Below, piece by piece: positions 30,280 to 38,756 of a stretch of 64,000 nucleotides of DNA. Position numbers and translations under genes: made by a program. Numbering within the stretch: the first letter of the stretch is position 1; every line of letters starts with the position of its first letter. The notes under the pieces were generated by a model, which searched no databases, had not been told where the DNA came from, and saw nothing but the letters and a program-made list of their open reading frames with translations. Source of the DNA: RYN-230 sp963718305 (GTDB taxonomy: Bacteria; Actinomycetota; Actinomycetes; Streptosporangiales; Streptosporangiaceae); the NCBI GenBank assembly GCA_963718305.1, contig CAVQZG010000017.1, forward strand, positions 186,001 to 250,000. Reading direction: 5' to 3'.

Positions 30280-32061
30280 CTAAGTGTCAGCCGCCGGTCC
30301 TTGATTCCTCGGCGGTCGTTCCTTGGGCGGCGCGGTTGCTGCGCTTTCCTGCTGCACCGGTGGGTCGGGCCCAGGGTCACGCCGACTTGGCACAGGGGCA
30401 TCGGTGTGCGCCGCTCGGGCAGCCGGGCTTTGCCGCCGGTCGGCCACGGTCTCCTTCTTGCCGGTACCTGGGCTGGCATCGTGGCCTGCCCCGGCGCGGC
30501 TTCGGGTGGGCGTTACCTCGGCGAGTTCGGGTGCGGGGGGCGGCTTGCGGATCAGCCGGATCATCAATGCCAGTGCTACCACGCACAGCAGGCTGACCGC
30601 TATGAAGGCCGCGCTGTACCCGTCCTCGGAGGCTGCCCGGGCTGGTAGCAGGTAGGGGGTCAGTGAGCTGCTAAAGGTGCTGGGCCGCACGCCGGTGCCT
30701 ATCGCCCGGGCAACCGCGTCCCTGAATTGCTGTGTCTGCTGACGGGTCATGTCCGGGAGCGCGCTGCCGGAGAGCGTTGACTGCAGCCGGTGCACGTAGG
30801 TGGCGTGAAAGACCACGTAGAGCACGGCGATACCGACAGCGCCGCCAAAAAACTCGGCCGTCGTGGATACTCCTGATACCTGGCCGTGGTCACGGGCCGG
30901 GACCATGTCCAGGCCGACCGGATCATTGACGGTCAGGATCAGGGCTAGGGCGATGCCATAGAGCAGGAGGCCCGGGAGCACGGGCAGGTAAGCGTTGCTG
31001 TGCACCCCCCATGCCAGCAGCACGGTCGCGGCCAGCAGCGTGGCGAAGCCCGCGATCAGCGGCGGGCGGCCGCCTGTGCGGTCATACCAGCGCCCGGCCA
31101 GCGGCGGCACGAACACGAACGGCAGCGTCGTGGGGGTCAGCGCCAGCCCGGCCAGCACCGGGCTCATCTGCAGGTTCAGGATCAGGAAGAGCGGGAACAG
31201 CAGCGCGAGGCCCATCCCGGTTATCCCGACGATGAACTGGCTTGCTGTACTGCCGAGGTAATTGGCATGCCGCCACAGCAGATTCAGGTTCATCAGCGGG
31301 CTGGTTACAGCATGCTCGACGCGCAGGAAGGCTGCGCCCGTGCACACGCCGATGATCAGCGGAATGAGAACCCCGGGGGAAGCCCACCCCCACGCCTGCG
31401 ACTGGGACAGGCCGAACACCAGGCTGATGATGGTAACGGTGAGCAGGATGGTGCCTGGCAGATCGATGTCGGATCGCCGCCTATCAGGAGTATCAGACGG
31501 CACCGCCCGCAGCGTCCCGGCCAGGGTGACCACGGCCAGCAGGCAGTCCAGCAGGGGGATCGCCCGCCAGCTCCAGGCCTCGGTCAGGGCCCCGCCAATG
31601 GTGGGCCCGAGTGCTCCGGCGACGGCCGCCACGCCCCCCATCAGCCCGAGCGCCCGGCCTCGTTCCTCGTCTGGGAAGGTCGCTGCCACGATCGCCACTG
31701 TGTTCGGCAGTATCAGCGCCTCGCCCGCCCCTTGCAGCGTGCGGCAGGCCAGCAGCACCGAGAACACCGGCGCCAGGGCGCCGATCGCCGAAGCGCCCAT
31801 AAATACGGCCGCGCCGATGATGAAGATGCGCCTGCGCCCGAACATGTCCCCCAGGCGGCCACCCAGCACCAGCAGGCCCGCAAGCGGGGGAAGGCTGGCG
31901 TTCAGGATCCACTGCACCTGCTGAGACCCGACGCCGAAGTCCTGCATGATGTTGGGAAGCGCAAGCGGCACTGCCGTCTGATCGAGCAGGATCATCGCAT
32001 TGGCCAGGGTCATGGACCACAAGACCACACGCGCGTTGCTGTCCCTCGTCGCTGTCGTCAC
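30280..32061 (-). CDS. MFS transporter, DHA2 (14-TM) drug-efflux type
   Basis: 593 residues from GTG 32061. Motif C-like and DHA2 landmarks are seen: LANAMILLDQTAVPLALPNI (motif D1), QWILNASLPPLAGLLVLGGR, LGDMFGRRRIF (motif A), LQGAGEALILPNTVA, GPTIGGALTEAWSWRAI (motif C). About 14 hydrophobic segments follow, then a 100-residue cytoplasmic tail rich in Pro/Arg/Ala (KPPPAPELAEV). Such proton antiporters export drugs or dyes and sometimes the product of nearby genes. Located inside the element; substrate unknown. Confidence 0.92.
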   Translation of the reverse strand: MTTATRDSNARVVLWSMTLANAMILLDQTAVPLALPNIMQDFGVGSQQVQWILNASLPPLAGLLVLGGRLGDMFGRRRIFIIGAAVFMGASAIGALAPVFSVLLACRTLQGAGEALILPNTVAIVAATFPDEERGRALGLMGGVAAVAGALGPTIGGALTEAWSWRAIPLLDCLLAVVTLAGTLRAVPSDTPDRRRSDIDLPGTILLTVTIISLVFGLSQSQAWGWASPGVLIPLIIGVCTGAAFLRVEHAVTSPLMNLNLLWRHANYLGSTASQFIVGITGMGLALLFPLFLILNLQMSPVLAGLALTPTTLPFVFVPPLAGRWYDRTGGRPPLIAGFATLLAATVLLAWGVHSNAYLPVLPGLLLYGIALALILTVNDPVGLDMVPARDHGQVSGVSTTAEFFGGAVGIAVLYVVFHATYVHRLQSTLSGSALPDMTRQQTQQFRDAVARAIGTGVRPSTFSSSLTPYLLPARAASEDGYSAAFIAVSLLCVVALALMIRLIRKPPPAPELAEVTPTRSRAGAGHDASPGTGKKETVADRRQSPAARAAHTDAPVPSRRDPGPDPPVQQESAATAPPKERPPRNQGPAADT

Positions 32062-32201
32062 GGCGACGCCCCCACTAGATGACCTGGCTACACCTGACGA
32101 CGTTACGTAGTCCGGACAGCCCTGGCTAGATTCGCCTGCCCGGGCAGCTGCGCGAGGCGGGTTTCCCCTCGTGGCGTGGGCACATCCCCTTAAGGAGGGC
32201 G

Positions 32202-32270
32202 ATGGCAGAGACGTGCAGGAAGTTCGATCAGGACTTCAAGGAGGTGCGGTCCAGCTGGTGCGGGAGACCG
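32202..32270 (+). pseudogene. IS3-type transposase OrfA remnant
   Basis: An AAGGAGGG ribosome-binding site and MAETCRKFDQDFKE open exactly like IS3-family OrfA proteins. A one-base loss after 32240 shifts the continuation (AVQLVRET is readable in the next frame). Nothing recognisable remains beyond 32270. A short scar of a former insertion sequence. Confidence 0.6.
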
Positions 32271-32315
32271 CTAGCTGATCGCGAAGGTACAAGGGAAGAA
32301 AGGCCAGTTCACAGA

Positions 32316-32347
32316 TGCGCTGCCAGGGAATCGAACCCCGAGCCCGC
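32316..32347 (-). other. tRNA 3'-half fragment (anticodon CTG)
   Basis: On the minus strand an anticodon loop CTCTGAA, 3' anticodon stem, a T-arm GGGGTTCGATTCCC and an acceptor-like end are present, but no 5' half is. It looks like a displaced attachment-site copy from a tRNA(CTG), not a working tRNA. Confidence 0.5.
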
Positions 32348-32502
32348 GGATTCAGAGTTTGAGCGGGGCGAGTTCCCCGGAGCTCACGGGCGATCGGCTC
32401 GCAGCTCGGATCGCACGCGCGTAGCTGGGTGAACTGGGGCGGACGGCGATGAACTGCAGCCCAAATTGCAACCCTGGGCTGGGTGATCGTGCTGCTGCAG
32501 CG

Positions 32503-32883
32503 CTATTCGTTGGGGCCTTCGAGTGCCAGCCGGTAGCCGCTTGGGGTACGGATGAGCAGCCGCCGGTAGGTCCACCCAGGACCAGGGGTGTTGTGTTCGA
32601 GTTCGAAGCCGATGCCCGCGGAGCGGCATCGTTCCATGGCGGCGTCGATGTCGGTGACGCCGATCTGCCAGGTGAGCACGCTGGGCGGATCGTTGTCGGC
32701 GGCGGCTTTCTGGATGCCGAAATGCACCGTTTCGGTGCCGAACCCGATGAACTCCGGGTACTCCGGGCCCTCGTAGATGACCGGCAGGCCGAGCCGCTCG
32801 TAGAAGGCGCGCTCGGCGGCGAGGTCGCGCACGTTCAGCACGGGTGCCAGCCTGGTGAACAGGTCTGGTGCCTCCTGGTTCAT
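32503..32883 (-). CDS. VOC-superfamily (glyoxalase/bleomycin-resistance-like) protein
   Basis: 126 residues with two beta-alpha-beta-beta-beta modules: LAPVLNVRDLAAERAFYERL, IGFGTETVHFGIQK, LTWQIGVTDIDAAMERCRSA and YRRLLIRTPSGYRLALEGP. The fold serves glyoxalases, dioxygenases and antibiotic-binding proteins. The terminal Glu of RLALEGP is a normal metal-ligand position. Substrate not predictable. Located in the element's cargo. Confidence 0.88.
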   Translation of the reverse strand: MNQEAPDLFTRLAPVLNVRDLAAERAFYERLGLPVIYEGPEYPEFIGFGTETVHFGIQKAAADNDPPSVLTWQIGVTDIDAAMERCRSAGIGFELEHNTPGPGWTYRRLLIRTPSGYRLALEGPNE

Positions 32884-33063
32884 GGCGGGCAGCTACCCAG
32901 GGCAAACCCTCTTATGCTGCCCGGTCCATGGGCCGAGAGGAGAGCCCCAGCCTTGTGATCCGGTCATCCTCAATTCAGGAGGAGGTGTCCACGTCGCATT
33001 GAAGCGCCATGGCGGGGTAGTCGCTGGCGGAGTGACCGTTGACGCTCCGAGGATGTGGTGGAC

Positions 33064-33576
33064 ATGCGGCGTTATCTACTCGTGCTGGACACGGACCTGC
33101 TGGCCCTGGATGACAAGCTCGGCCAGGAGCCGATTAACTACCTCGTCGAGCGGCAAGAACAGGAGCAGTCTGAGGTGGTCGTGCTGTCCCTCGCGGGGCA
33201 GACCAAGCTGTCCTCGCTAGAGCTGGTCCTCGGTGGCGCCAGCAGCGGCATGTTCGCTCCGGCCAAGGCCCCGGCAGCGCCGCAGCCCGATCACGATCTC
33301 AGTGCCGCCGCAGAGCACCGCATGAACCTGACCGTGCGGCATCTGAAGACCATGGGCTGCCAGGCCAGCGGCCTGATCAGCGATGAGGACCTGGTCAAGG
33401 CGGTGGACGCGGAGACCCGCAGCCATGATTATGACGAAATCATTTTGATGACCAGCAGCCAAGAAGGCAGCTGGCTGGCGCGCGCCCTGAATAGGGACCC
33501 GATCCATCACTTGCAGCGCCATTGGGGCAGGAAGCTGACCGTCTTCACCGCTCCTGGCACCAAGCCGGAGAACTGA
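33064..33576 (+). CDS. Universal-stress-like conserved actinobacterial protein
   Basis: 170 residues from ATG 33064 (MRRYLLVLDTDLLALDDKLG). Conserved stretches are INYLVERQEQEQSEVVVLSL, LSAAAEHRMNLTVRHLKTMG, GLISDEDLVKAVDAETRSHD and YDEIILMTSSQEGSWLARAL. I recognise this as a small actinobacterial family related to universal stress proteins, with alternating strands and helices. The ATP-binding G-x2-G-x9-G signature is not evident. Function unknown. Confidence 0.75.
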   Translation: MRRYLLVLDTDLLALDDKLGQEPINYLVERQEQEQSEVVVLSLAGQTKLSSLELVLGGASSGMFAPAKAPAAPQPDHDLSAAAEHRMNLTVRHLKTMGCQASGLISDEDLVKAVDAETRSHDYDEIILMTSSQEGSWLARALNRDPIHHLQRHWGRKLTVFTAPGTKPEN

Positions 33577-33835
33577 CACAACCCGCTGTCATCCGGCGCT
33601 TCGTGAACCGGCGATTCCCGCCGCAGGCGCCGCCTTTGATACACACTTACGGCCAGATTCGGCAGTGCTAGTGGCCCCTTCGTCTTAACATGACCCTTTG
33701 CTTAGAAGATGCCGCACAGTTGTCCGATATGGTCTCCTAGCTGGAGAAATAGCGCGTACACGTCTGATAGCGGGTCACGTGATCCGACTCCGTTGGTGTC
33801 GGCTGCGGGTGTCATAACCTCGCATCGAGGTTGGG

Positions 33836-35135
33836 CTATTGCCCTTTCTTGCCGCGGTTGATGATCCGGGCTGGGATGCCGCGCTGCTGGCAGAGGGAGA
33901 GCAGGCCGCTGCCGTCGATGAGGTTGAGTGGCTTCCCGCTAGCAAACTTGTAACTGTCAGGGCCGTAACCGGACGTGGTGATCATGATTCCTTTGGTTGC
34001 GCCTTCGTGCTGCACCGTCCCCCACAGGTCTCGTACGTGGGTTGGCTGAACGGTGCGGGTGTACAGCTTGGCCTGAACGATGAACTTGCCGCCGGTGATG
34101 GGGTGAGGGTCATAGGCGACGCAGTCGATGCCGCCGTCGCCGGTCGCGCGGTACAGCTTGGTGTCGAAACCCATCTGGGCGAACAGGTTCTGGATGAAAT
34201 TCCTCAAACTCCTTGGGGCTGAGTTCGAGCAGGTTGGGCCGTTTGTCCAGGTCGGAGATGATGTCGACTGGGTCGATGATGCGCGGGTCGGCCATGCTGT
34301 AGGGCATGACCGGCTCGACCGGAATCAGTTCGTCTGGGTGCGGCGAGACGTCCGCGAAGAAGTGCCGGCGTACGCACTCGACCGGCTTCAGCTTTGGCTC
34401 ATCCAGGACAAGTTTGCTGAACTGCTCCCGCGTGGCACGCAGTGTGATGAGGTGTGGCCGGATCTTCTGACCGGTGGCTGGGTCGATGGCATGGACCCGC
34501 CCGTTGAAGACAACGGTGCTGATCATCTCGTCTGGGGAAGAACCGAAGACCTCGCGCAAGGTGCGGAGCGCGATCTGGGCAATGACACTCTGGTAGATCA
34601 GCCTGATCTCTGCTGGCGGCCGGGCTACCGGCTCTATGACCTTGCGGGTCTTGATGTGCCGGAACGCTTTCTGCTCCGGAACGACGTTGACCGGTGGCAG
34701 GTACCACTCCACGGCAAGGAGCGCGGATTCGGGCACGTACCCCGCGCTGCGCTCGGCCGGGAAACCAGCCGGGTAGGGAGACAGGTCCAGCACGGCCTGG
34801 ATGTACTCGCTGACAGCGAACCGATCGTTCTCACTCAGCCCGGCCGCCACCTCATCGATATGCGCATTGTGGGCCGCGACCTCGCGTTCTGCCTCCTCCA
34901 CCCTCCGCTGATAAGCGCGGCGTGCGTTAGCCACCTGCTCCGATCGCTGGTCTTCCCGCCGCCGATGGTCTTCCTCAGCCTCCTGAAACTCCTGCCTGGC
35001 CGCATCGACCGCCGCCTCGTACTGCTGCTGACCACCGAACATACGGCGCAGCCCCCGTACCGGCTCGGGTTCGAAGTCAGCCCATTCCGGAGCTGGAACA
35101 GGAACGGCAAGATCCCCCAGGTCCAGGGGCGGCAT
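33836..35135 (-). pseudogene. Mrr-like restriction endonuclease with coiled coil, frameshifted
   Basis: Opens at ATG 35135 (MPPLDLGDLAVPVPAPEWAD). A coiled coil (AARQEFQEAEEDHRRRE to AEREVAAHNAHIDE) leads to a middle domain and LLELSPKEFE. Here the frame breaks: dropping one base at 34202-34203 restores NFIQNLFAQMGFDTKLYRAT, DGGIDCVAYDPHPITGG and KFIVQAKLYTRTV, the D-(x)n-QxK nuclease core of Mrr_cat proteins. KGIMITTSGYG follows. These enzymes often cut modified DNA; no methyltransferase partner is nearby. It is probably inactive through the 1-base insertion. Confidence 0.78.
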
Positions 35136-35318
35136 AGCTGTTGCCGAACGCGCCGGCGGGGCTAGTAGCCCCGACCGCCAGTGTGACGCACCCCGGCGAG
35201 GAACCCCCTTGTTGCCCACCCCACGGAAGACGACTCATGATGGACAAGCGGCTGCGCTGCCCGGTTCGACGATTCGCGCCCGATGACGGGCTCGGCGTTG
35301 CGACGGCGAGGCCTCGCC

Positions 35319-35531
35319 ATGGCTAGCGCGGATCAGGCCCGCACAGCCCGGGAGCGGGACAAGCTCACCATCGCGGAGGTGTGCGCCGATCTCGGCATCA
35401 GCCGCCGCACGTTCTACGAATGGCGGGCGAAGGGCAGGGCGCCGCGCTGCATCACGTTGCCGAACGGCAGCTTGCTCATCCGGCGCTCCGAATACCAGCG
35501 CTGGCTGGCCGCACATGAGGAAGCTGCCTGA
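35319..35531 (+). CDS. Excisionase (Xis), MerR/HTH_17 type
   Basis: About 70 residues from ATG 35319; the frame could start at 35283. The helix-turn-helix LTIAEVCADLGISRRTFYEW and the wing region NGSLLIRRSEYQRWLAAHEE are those of Xis/AlpA-type DNA-bending proteins. Its TGA overlaps the integrase ATG (TGATG), the normal xis-int arrangement of actinomycete integrative elements. Confidence 0.87.
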   Translation: MASADQARTARERDKLTIAEVCADLGISRRTFYEWRAKGRAPRCITLPNGSLLIRRSEYQRWLAAHEEAA

Positions 35532-36947
35532 TGAACGACGGCGGCACCACCTTTCGACGTACGGGTCTACCGGACCGAGGTCTACAAGGGCGCCGAGGTG
35601 ACCACGTACAAGGTGCGCTGGAAGGTGGGAGCCAGGCTGTGGAAGGAAGGCTTCCGCAACGCTGCGCAGGCCGACAGTTTCCGCAGTGCTCTGCTGACCG
35701 CCACCCGGAAAGGCGAGGAGTTCAGCCTTGCTTCCGGCCGACCGACAGCCTGGGCGCGCGAGAAGGCCCAGATCACCTGGTTCGAGTTCGCCTGCACCTA
35801 CGTGGACATGAAGTGAAAGCAGGCATCCGCCAAGTACCGCAAGGACATCGCCCGAGCCCTGACTGCGGCCACACCAGCGATGCTGAGCGAAGCATGCGGA
35901 CGGCCAGACGACGCGAGCATTCGTCGGGCATTGGTGCGCTGGGGCTTCAATACTAAGCAGCGCCCGGACCCACCCGCCGAGATTGCCGAGGATCTTGCCT
36001 GGGTCGCCCGCAACAGCGCTCCCCTGTCGGCACTGGCCGAGGCCGCGACGGCCCGAAGGATGCTGGACCAGGCCACCGGCCGACTGGACGGCAAGAACGC
36101 AGCCGCGAGTACCGCACGGAGGCACCGCACCATCCTGGCCAACGCCATGGACTACGCCGTCGAACTCGGCCACCTCGACACGAACCCGATCCGGGCACTC
36201 AAGTGGACGGCACCGAAGGTGTCCAGCCACGTCGACCGGCGAAGCGTGGTGAACCCGCGTCAGGCGCGATCGCTACTGGACGCAGTGCGGGCCCAGGAGC
36301 CAAGCGGGCCGCGGCTTGTCGCCTTCTTCGCCGTCATGTACTACGCAGGGCTCCGTCCCGAGGAGGCCATCAACCTCCGCAAAGACAACATGGTCCTTCC
36401 GCCCCAGGTGCCGGACCAGGAGCGTCACGAACGGCAGAGTCTTCCGGAGGCCGAGGACTGGGGCGAGCTGCACCTGCGCGCCGCGACGCCGGACGCGGGC
36501 AGCGAGTGGACTGACGACGGAAGCCAGCGGGATCAGAGGCAGCTCAAGCACCGGGCGGAGGGAGACAACCGCATCGTGCCCACGCATCCCGAGCTCACCA
36601 GGCTCCTCCGCGATCACCTGGCCGAGTTCGGCGCAGCCCCGGACGGCCGCCTCTTCAGCGGCGTCCGGGGCGGCGAGCTGCCTACGATCACCTACCGGCG
36701 CGCCTGGATCAAAGCGCGCCAGGTCGCTCTCACCGCCGCAGAGCAAGCCTCACCGCTCGCCCGGCGACCCTACGACCTGCGGCACGCCTGCCTGTCCACG
36801 TGCCTGAACGGTGGCGTCTACCCCACCCAGGTAGCCGAGTGGGCGGGGCACGGTGTGAACGTGCTGCTTAGGATCTACGCCAAGTGCATCGCGGGCCAGG
36901 ACGAGCTCGCCAAGCGCCGGATCAGCGAAGCGCTGCGCCAGGAGTGA
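35531..36947 (+). pseudogene. Tyrosine recombinase (integrase), broken near its N-terminus
   Basis: ATG 35531 follows xis with overlap. Within the first 20 bp a one-base shift is needed to continue into PFDVRVYRTEVYKGAEVTTY, and an in-frame TGA at 35814-35816 interrupts VDMK/KQASAKYRKDIAR, where family members have Trp. From 35880 the rest is open: core-binding helices, then catalytic Arg in YYAGLRPEEAINLR, PYDLRHACLSTCLNGGV (Arg box), EWAGHGVNVLLRIYAKC with His and the nucleophilic Tyr. This is the pSAM2-like family. Lies 143 bp from the attachment site. Two lesions make full-length protein unlikely. Confidence 0.85.
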
Positions 36948-36958
36948 TCTTGGTCTTG

Positions 36959-36971
36959 GGCACGTATTGGG
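36959..36971 (+). repeat. Putative integrase arm site, right
   Basis: GGCACGTATTGGG, the partner of 27658-27670, located 12 bp past the integrase stop. Confidence 0.55.
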
Positions 36972-37089
36972 CACAGCCAGCCGCAGATCACGGCTTGGGG
37001 CCGCACACAGCCGCCTATGACCCAAAACTACAAGGTCACGAGAGCCAGCATTTCCGCAGCTCACAGGCCATAACCTGCGGCTTCGGAGA

Positions 37090-37135
37090 GTGGGGCGGGT
37101 GGGGCTCGAACCCACGACCGACGGATTATGAGTCC
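37090..37135. repeat. Proximal attachment site within the tRNA gene
   Basis: 46-bp perfect repeat of 27532-27577. It restores the tRNA from the anticodon loop to the 3' end, so the host tRNA stayed functional after integration. Confidence 0.92.
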
Positions 37136-37164
37136 GCTGCTCTGACCGGCTGAGCTACCGCCCC
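37091..37164 (-). tRNA. tRNA with CAU anticodon (elongator Met, or Ile2)
   Basis: 74 nt on the minus strand fold as a cloverleaf: acceptor GGGGCGG/CCGCCCC, D-arm AGCTCAGCCGGTCAGAGC, anticodon stem GCGGA/TCCGT with loop CTCATAA, T-arm GTGGGTTCGAGCCCCAC, and discriminator A. CCA is not encoded. Met elongator and lysidine-modified Ile2 both show CAT in the DNA; the loop and stem sequence fit either. It is the integration target of the element to its left. Confidence 0.92.
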
Positions 37165-37239
37165 CGCACCGCCAGAACCTTATCGCAGCCGCAGGCTGGC
37201 TGGACGCCAGCGTCCAGCCAGGCTGCCTGCGGCGGCGGG

Positions 37240-37788
37240 CTACCTCGGGCTGAGCTGCATGGCCATGGCGTGTTCCACCAGTGCGATGAGTGCCGCCTTG
37301 GTGGATTTCCGGCCCCGCGCGTCACACTGCACGACCGGGACATTCGGGCTGACCGACAGGGCCTCGGCCACGTCCTGCACGCCGTGCGGGAACTCGCCGT
37401 GGAATCCGTTGATCGCCACGATGAACGGCAGGCCAGCCGTCTCGAAGTAATCGACCGCGGGGAAGGAGTCGGCCAGCCGGCGGGTGTCCACCAGGACCAC
37501 CGCACCGATCGCGCCCTGGATCAGGTCGTCCCACATGAACCAGAACCGGTGCTGGCCTGGCGTGCCGAACAGGTACAGGATCAGCCCGGCATCCAGCGTC
37601 ACCCGGCCGAAGTCCATGGCCACCGTGGTGGTCGTCTTGTCGGGCACCGCCGACAGGTCGTCAACGCCGGCACTGGCCGAGGTCATGACCGCTTCGGTGG
37701 TCAGCGGGGTGATCTCTGATACCGATCCGACGAAGGTGGTCTTGCCGACGCCGAAGCCACCCGCCACGACAATCTTGACCGATGTCAT
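37240..37788 (-). CDS. cvnD: Conservon small GTPase (CvnD, MglA-like ATP/GTP-binding protein)
   Basis: 182 residues from ATG 37788. P-loop GGFGVGKTTFVGSVSE, switch region PDKTTTTVAMDFGRVTL, LFGTPGQHRFWFMWDD (switch II DxxGQ-like as GTPGQ) and a base-contact loop IVAINGFHG. The last gene of a four-gene operon with the order kinase, roadblock, DUF742, GTPase. In Streptomyces conservons the GTPase binds the other members in a membrane complex that affects development and antibiotic production. Confidence 0.93.
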   Translation of the reverse strand: MTSVKIVVAGGFGVGKTTFVGSVSEITPLTTEAVMTSASAGVDDLSAVPDKTTTTVAMDFGRVTLDAGLILYLFGTPGQHRFWFMWDDLIQGAIGAVVLVDTRRLADSFPAVDYFETAGLPFIVAINGFHGEFPHGVQDVAEALSVSPNVPVVQCDARGRKSTKAALIALVEHAMAMQLSPR

Positions 37789-37822
37789 GGCGGCGGTATC
37801 CCCAGCCGTGCCCCGCACGGGA

Positions 37823-38254
37823 CTAGAGCTTGCGAAGTCCACTGAGCACCCTTTCGAGCAGGTTGAGATCTGGGCGGCCATGTGCATGGTCCAGCTGGTG
37901 CACTCTGACCAGCCCTTCCACCGCCATATCAGCGACCAGGACCCGGGCCACGCCCAGGGGCATCCTGAGCACGGCGGATATCTCCGCCACTGAGCGCCAA
38001 TCACGGCAGAACCCGAGAATGGCCTGGCATTCCGGGCTGAGGCTCGAAAGATCTCGCGCCTCGTAGTGAGACGCAGCCACCATCGCCTCGATCTGGAGCT
38101 GGTACCGGGGCTTAGTCCTGCCCCCGGTCACCGCATACGGCCGGACTAGCCCGCTCCCAGCGGGTTCGGCCCCACGTGAACGCTTTCCTCCGCCAGACCC
38201 GGTGCCGCGCTGGTCACCTGTCGGCGGCCAGTCATCCAGGCCGGGGCCGGACAA
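37823..38254 (-). CDS. cvnC: Conservon DUF742 protein (CvnC)
   Basis: 143 residues. The N-terminal 40 are disordered; the domain has LVRPYAVTGGRTKPRYQLQI, then LSPECQAILGFCRDWRSVAE and ISAVLRMPLGVARVLVADMA, a winged-helix-like DUF742. It lies 34 bp before the GTPase gene and 15 bp after the roadblock gene. In conservons it bridges the sensor and the GTPase. Confidence 0.93.
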   Translation of the reverse strand: MSGPGLDDWPPTGDQRGTGSGGGKRSRGAEPAGSGLVRPYAVTGGRTKPRYQLQIEAMVAASHYEARDLSSLSPECQAILGFCRDWRSVAEISAVLRMPLGVARVLVADMAVEGLVRVHQLDHAHGRPDLNLLERVLSGLRKL

Positions 38255-38269
38255 GGGTCTCTCCGTTCA

Positions 38270-38692
38270 CTATCTGCCATCCTCCGACCGCAGAGCCCCG
38301 CGCATATCCGGCGTGAGGCTCCGTCCTACCCGCTCGACGAGGAGCGCCATCTCGTAGGCCACCAGGCCCATGTCACAATCAGCGGACGCGAGCACGGCCA
38401 GGCTCGATCCATCGCTGATCGCCATCACCAGCAACAGGCCACGGGCCATTTCCACGACCGTCTGAGTAACCGGGCCGCCTTCGAAGACCCGGGAAGCGCC
38501 CTGCGTCAGGCTGGTCAGTCCGGAAGTCACGGCCGCCAGCTGGTCAACCCGGTCGGCGGGGAAGCCGTTCGAGTAGGCCAGGGGAAGCCCGTCAGACGAC
38601 ACCACGATGGCATGCGCGACGGACGGAACCCTCTCCACAAAGTTCGTGATCAGCCAGTTCAGGTCCTGGACCGGACGGGTTAGCGGACTCAC
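38270..38692 (-). CDS. cvnB: Conservon roadblock/LC7 protein (CvnB)
   Basis: 140 residues with the roadblock fold: LNWLITNFVERVPSVAHAIV, SSDGLPLAYSNGFPADRVDQ, LAAVTSGLTSLTQGASRVFE, LLLVMAISDGSSLAVLASAD, GLVAYEMALLVERVG. These platform proteins are GAP-like partners of the MglA-type GTPase. It is second in the operon. Confidence 0.94.
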   Translation of the reverse strand: MSPLTRPVQDLNWLITNFVERVPSVAHAIVVSSDGLPLAYSNGFPADRVDQLAAVTSGLTSLTQGASRVFEGGPVTQTVVEMARGLLLVMAISDGSSLAVLASADCDMGLVAYEMALLVERVGRSLTPDMRGALRSEDGR

Positions 38693-38756
38693 GAACCCTC
38701 CTCTCTCGGCGACCCCACCATAAGCAACAGCACGTACGGCAATCCGGCTCGACTCC

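Larger units (their letters stand above)
27532..37135. mobile_element. Decayed integrative element in a tRNA(CAU) gene
   Basis: A perfect 46-bp direct repeat (27532-27577 and 37090-37135) bounds the segment. The right copy is the 3' part of an intact tRNA gene and the left is the displaced original. Inside, next to the tRNA, are xis and an integrase; at the other end is a GntR regulator. The contents differ from the flanks in base composition and in number of broken genes. Replication and FtsK-like transfer genes, normal in actinomycete integrative and conjugative elements, are missing, so it cannot move on its own. Confidence 0.88.

Noticed and set aside
31000..32082. 360-codon plus-strand frame opposite the MFS gene
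   Set aside because: Gln/Arg/His-rich shadow of a clear 14-helix transporter.
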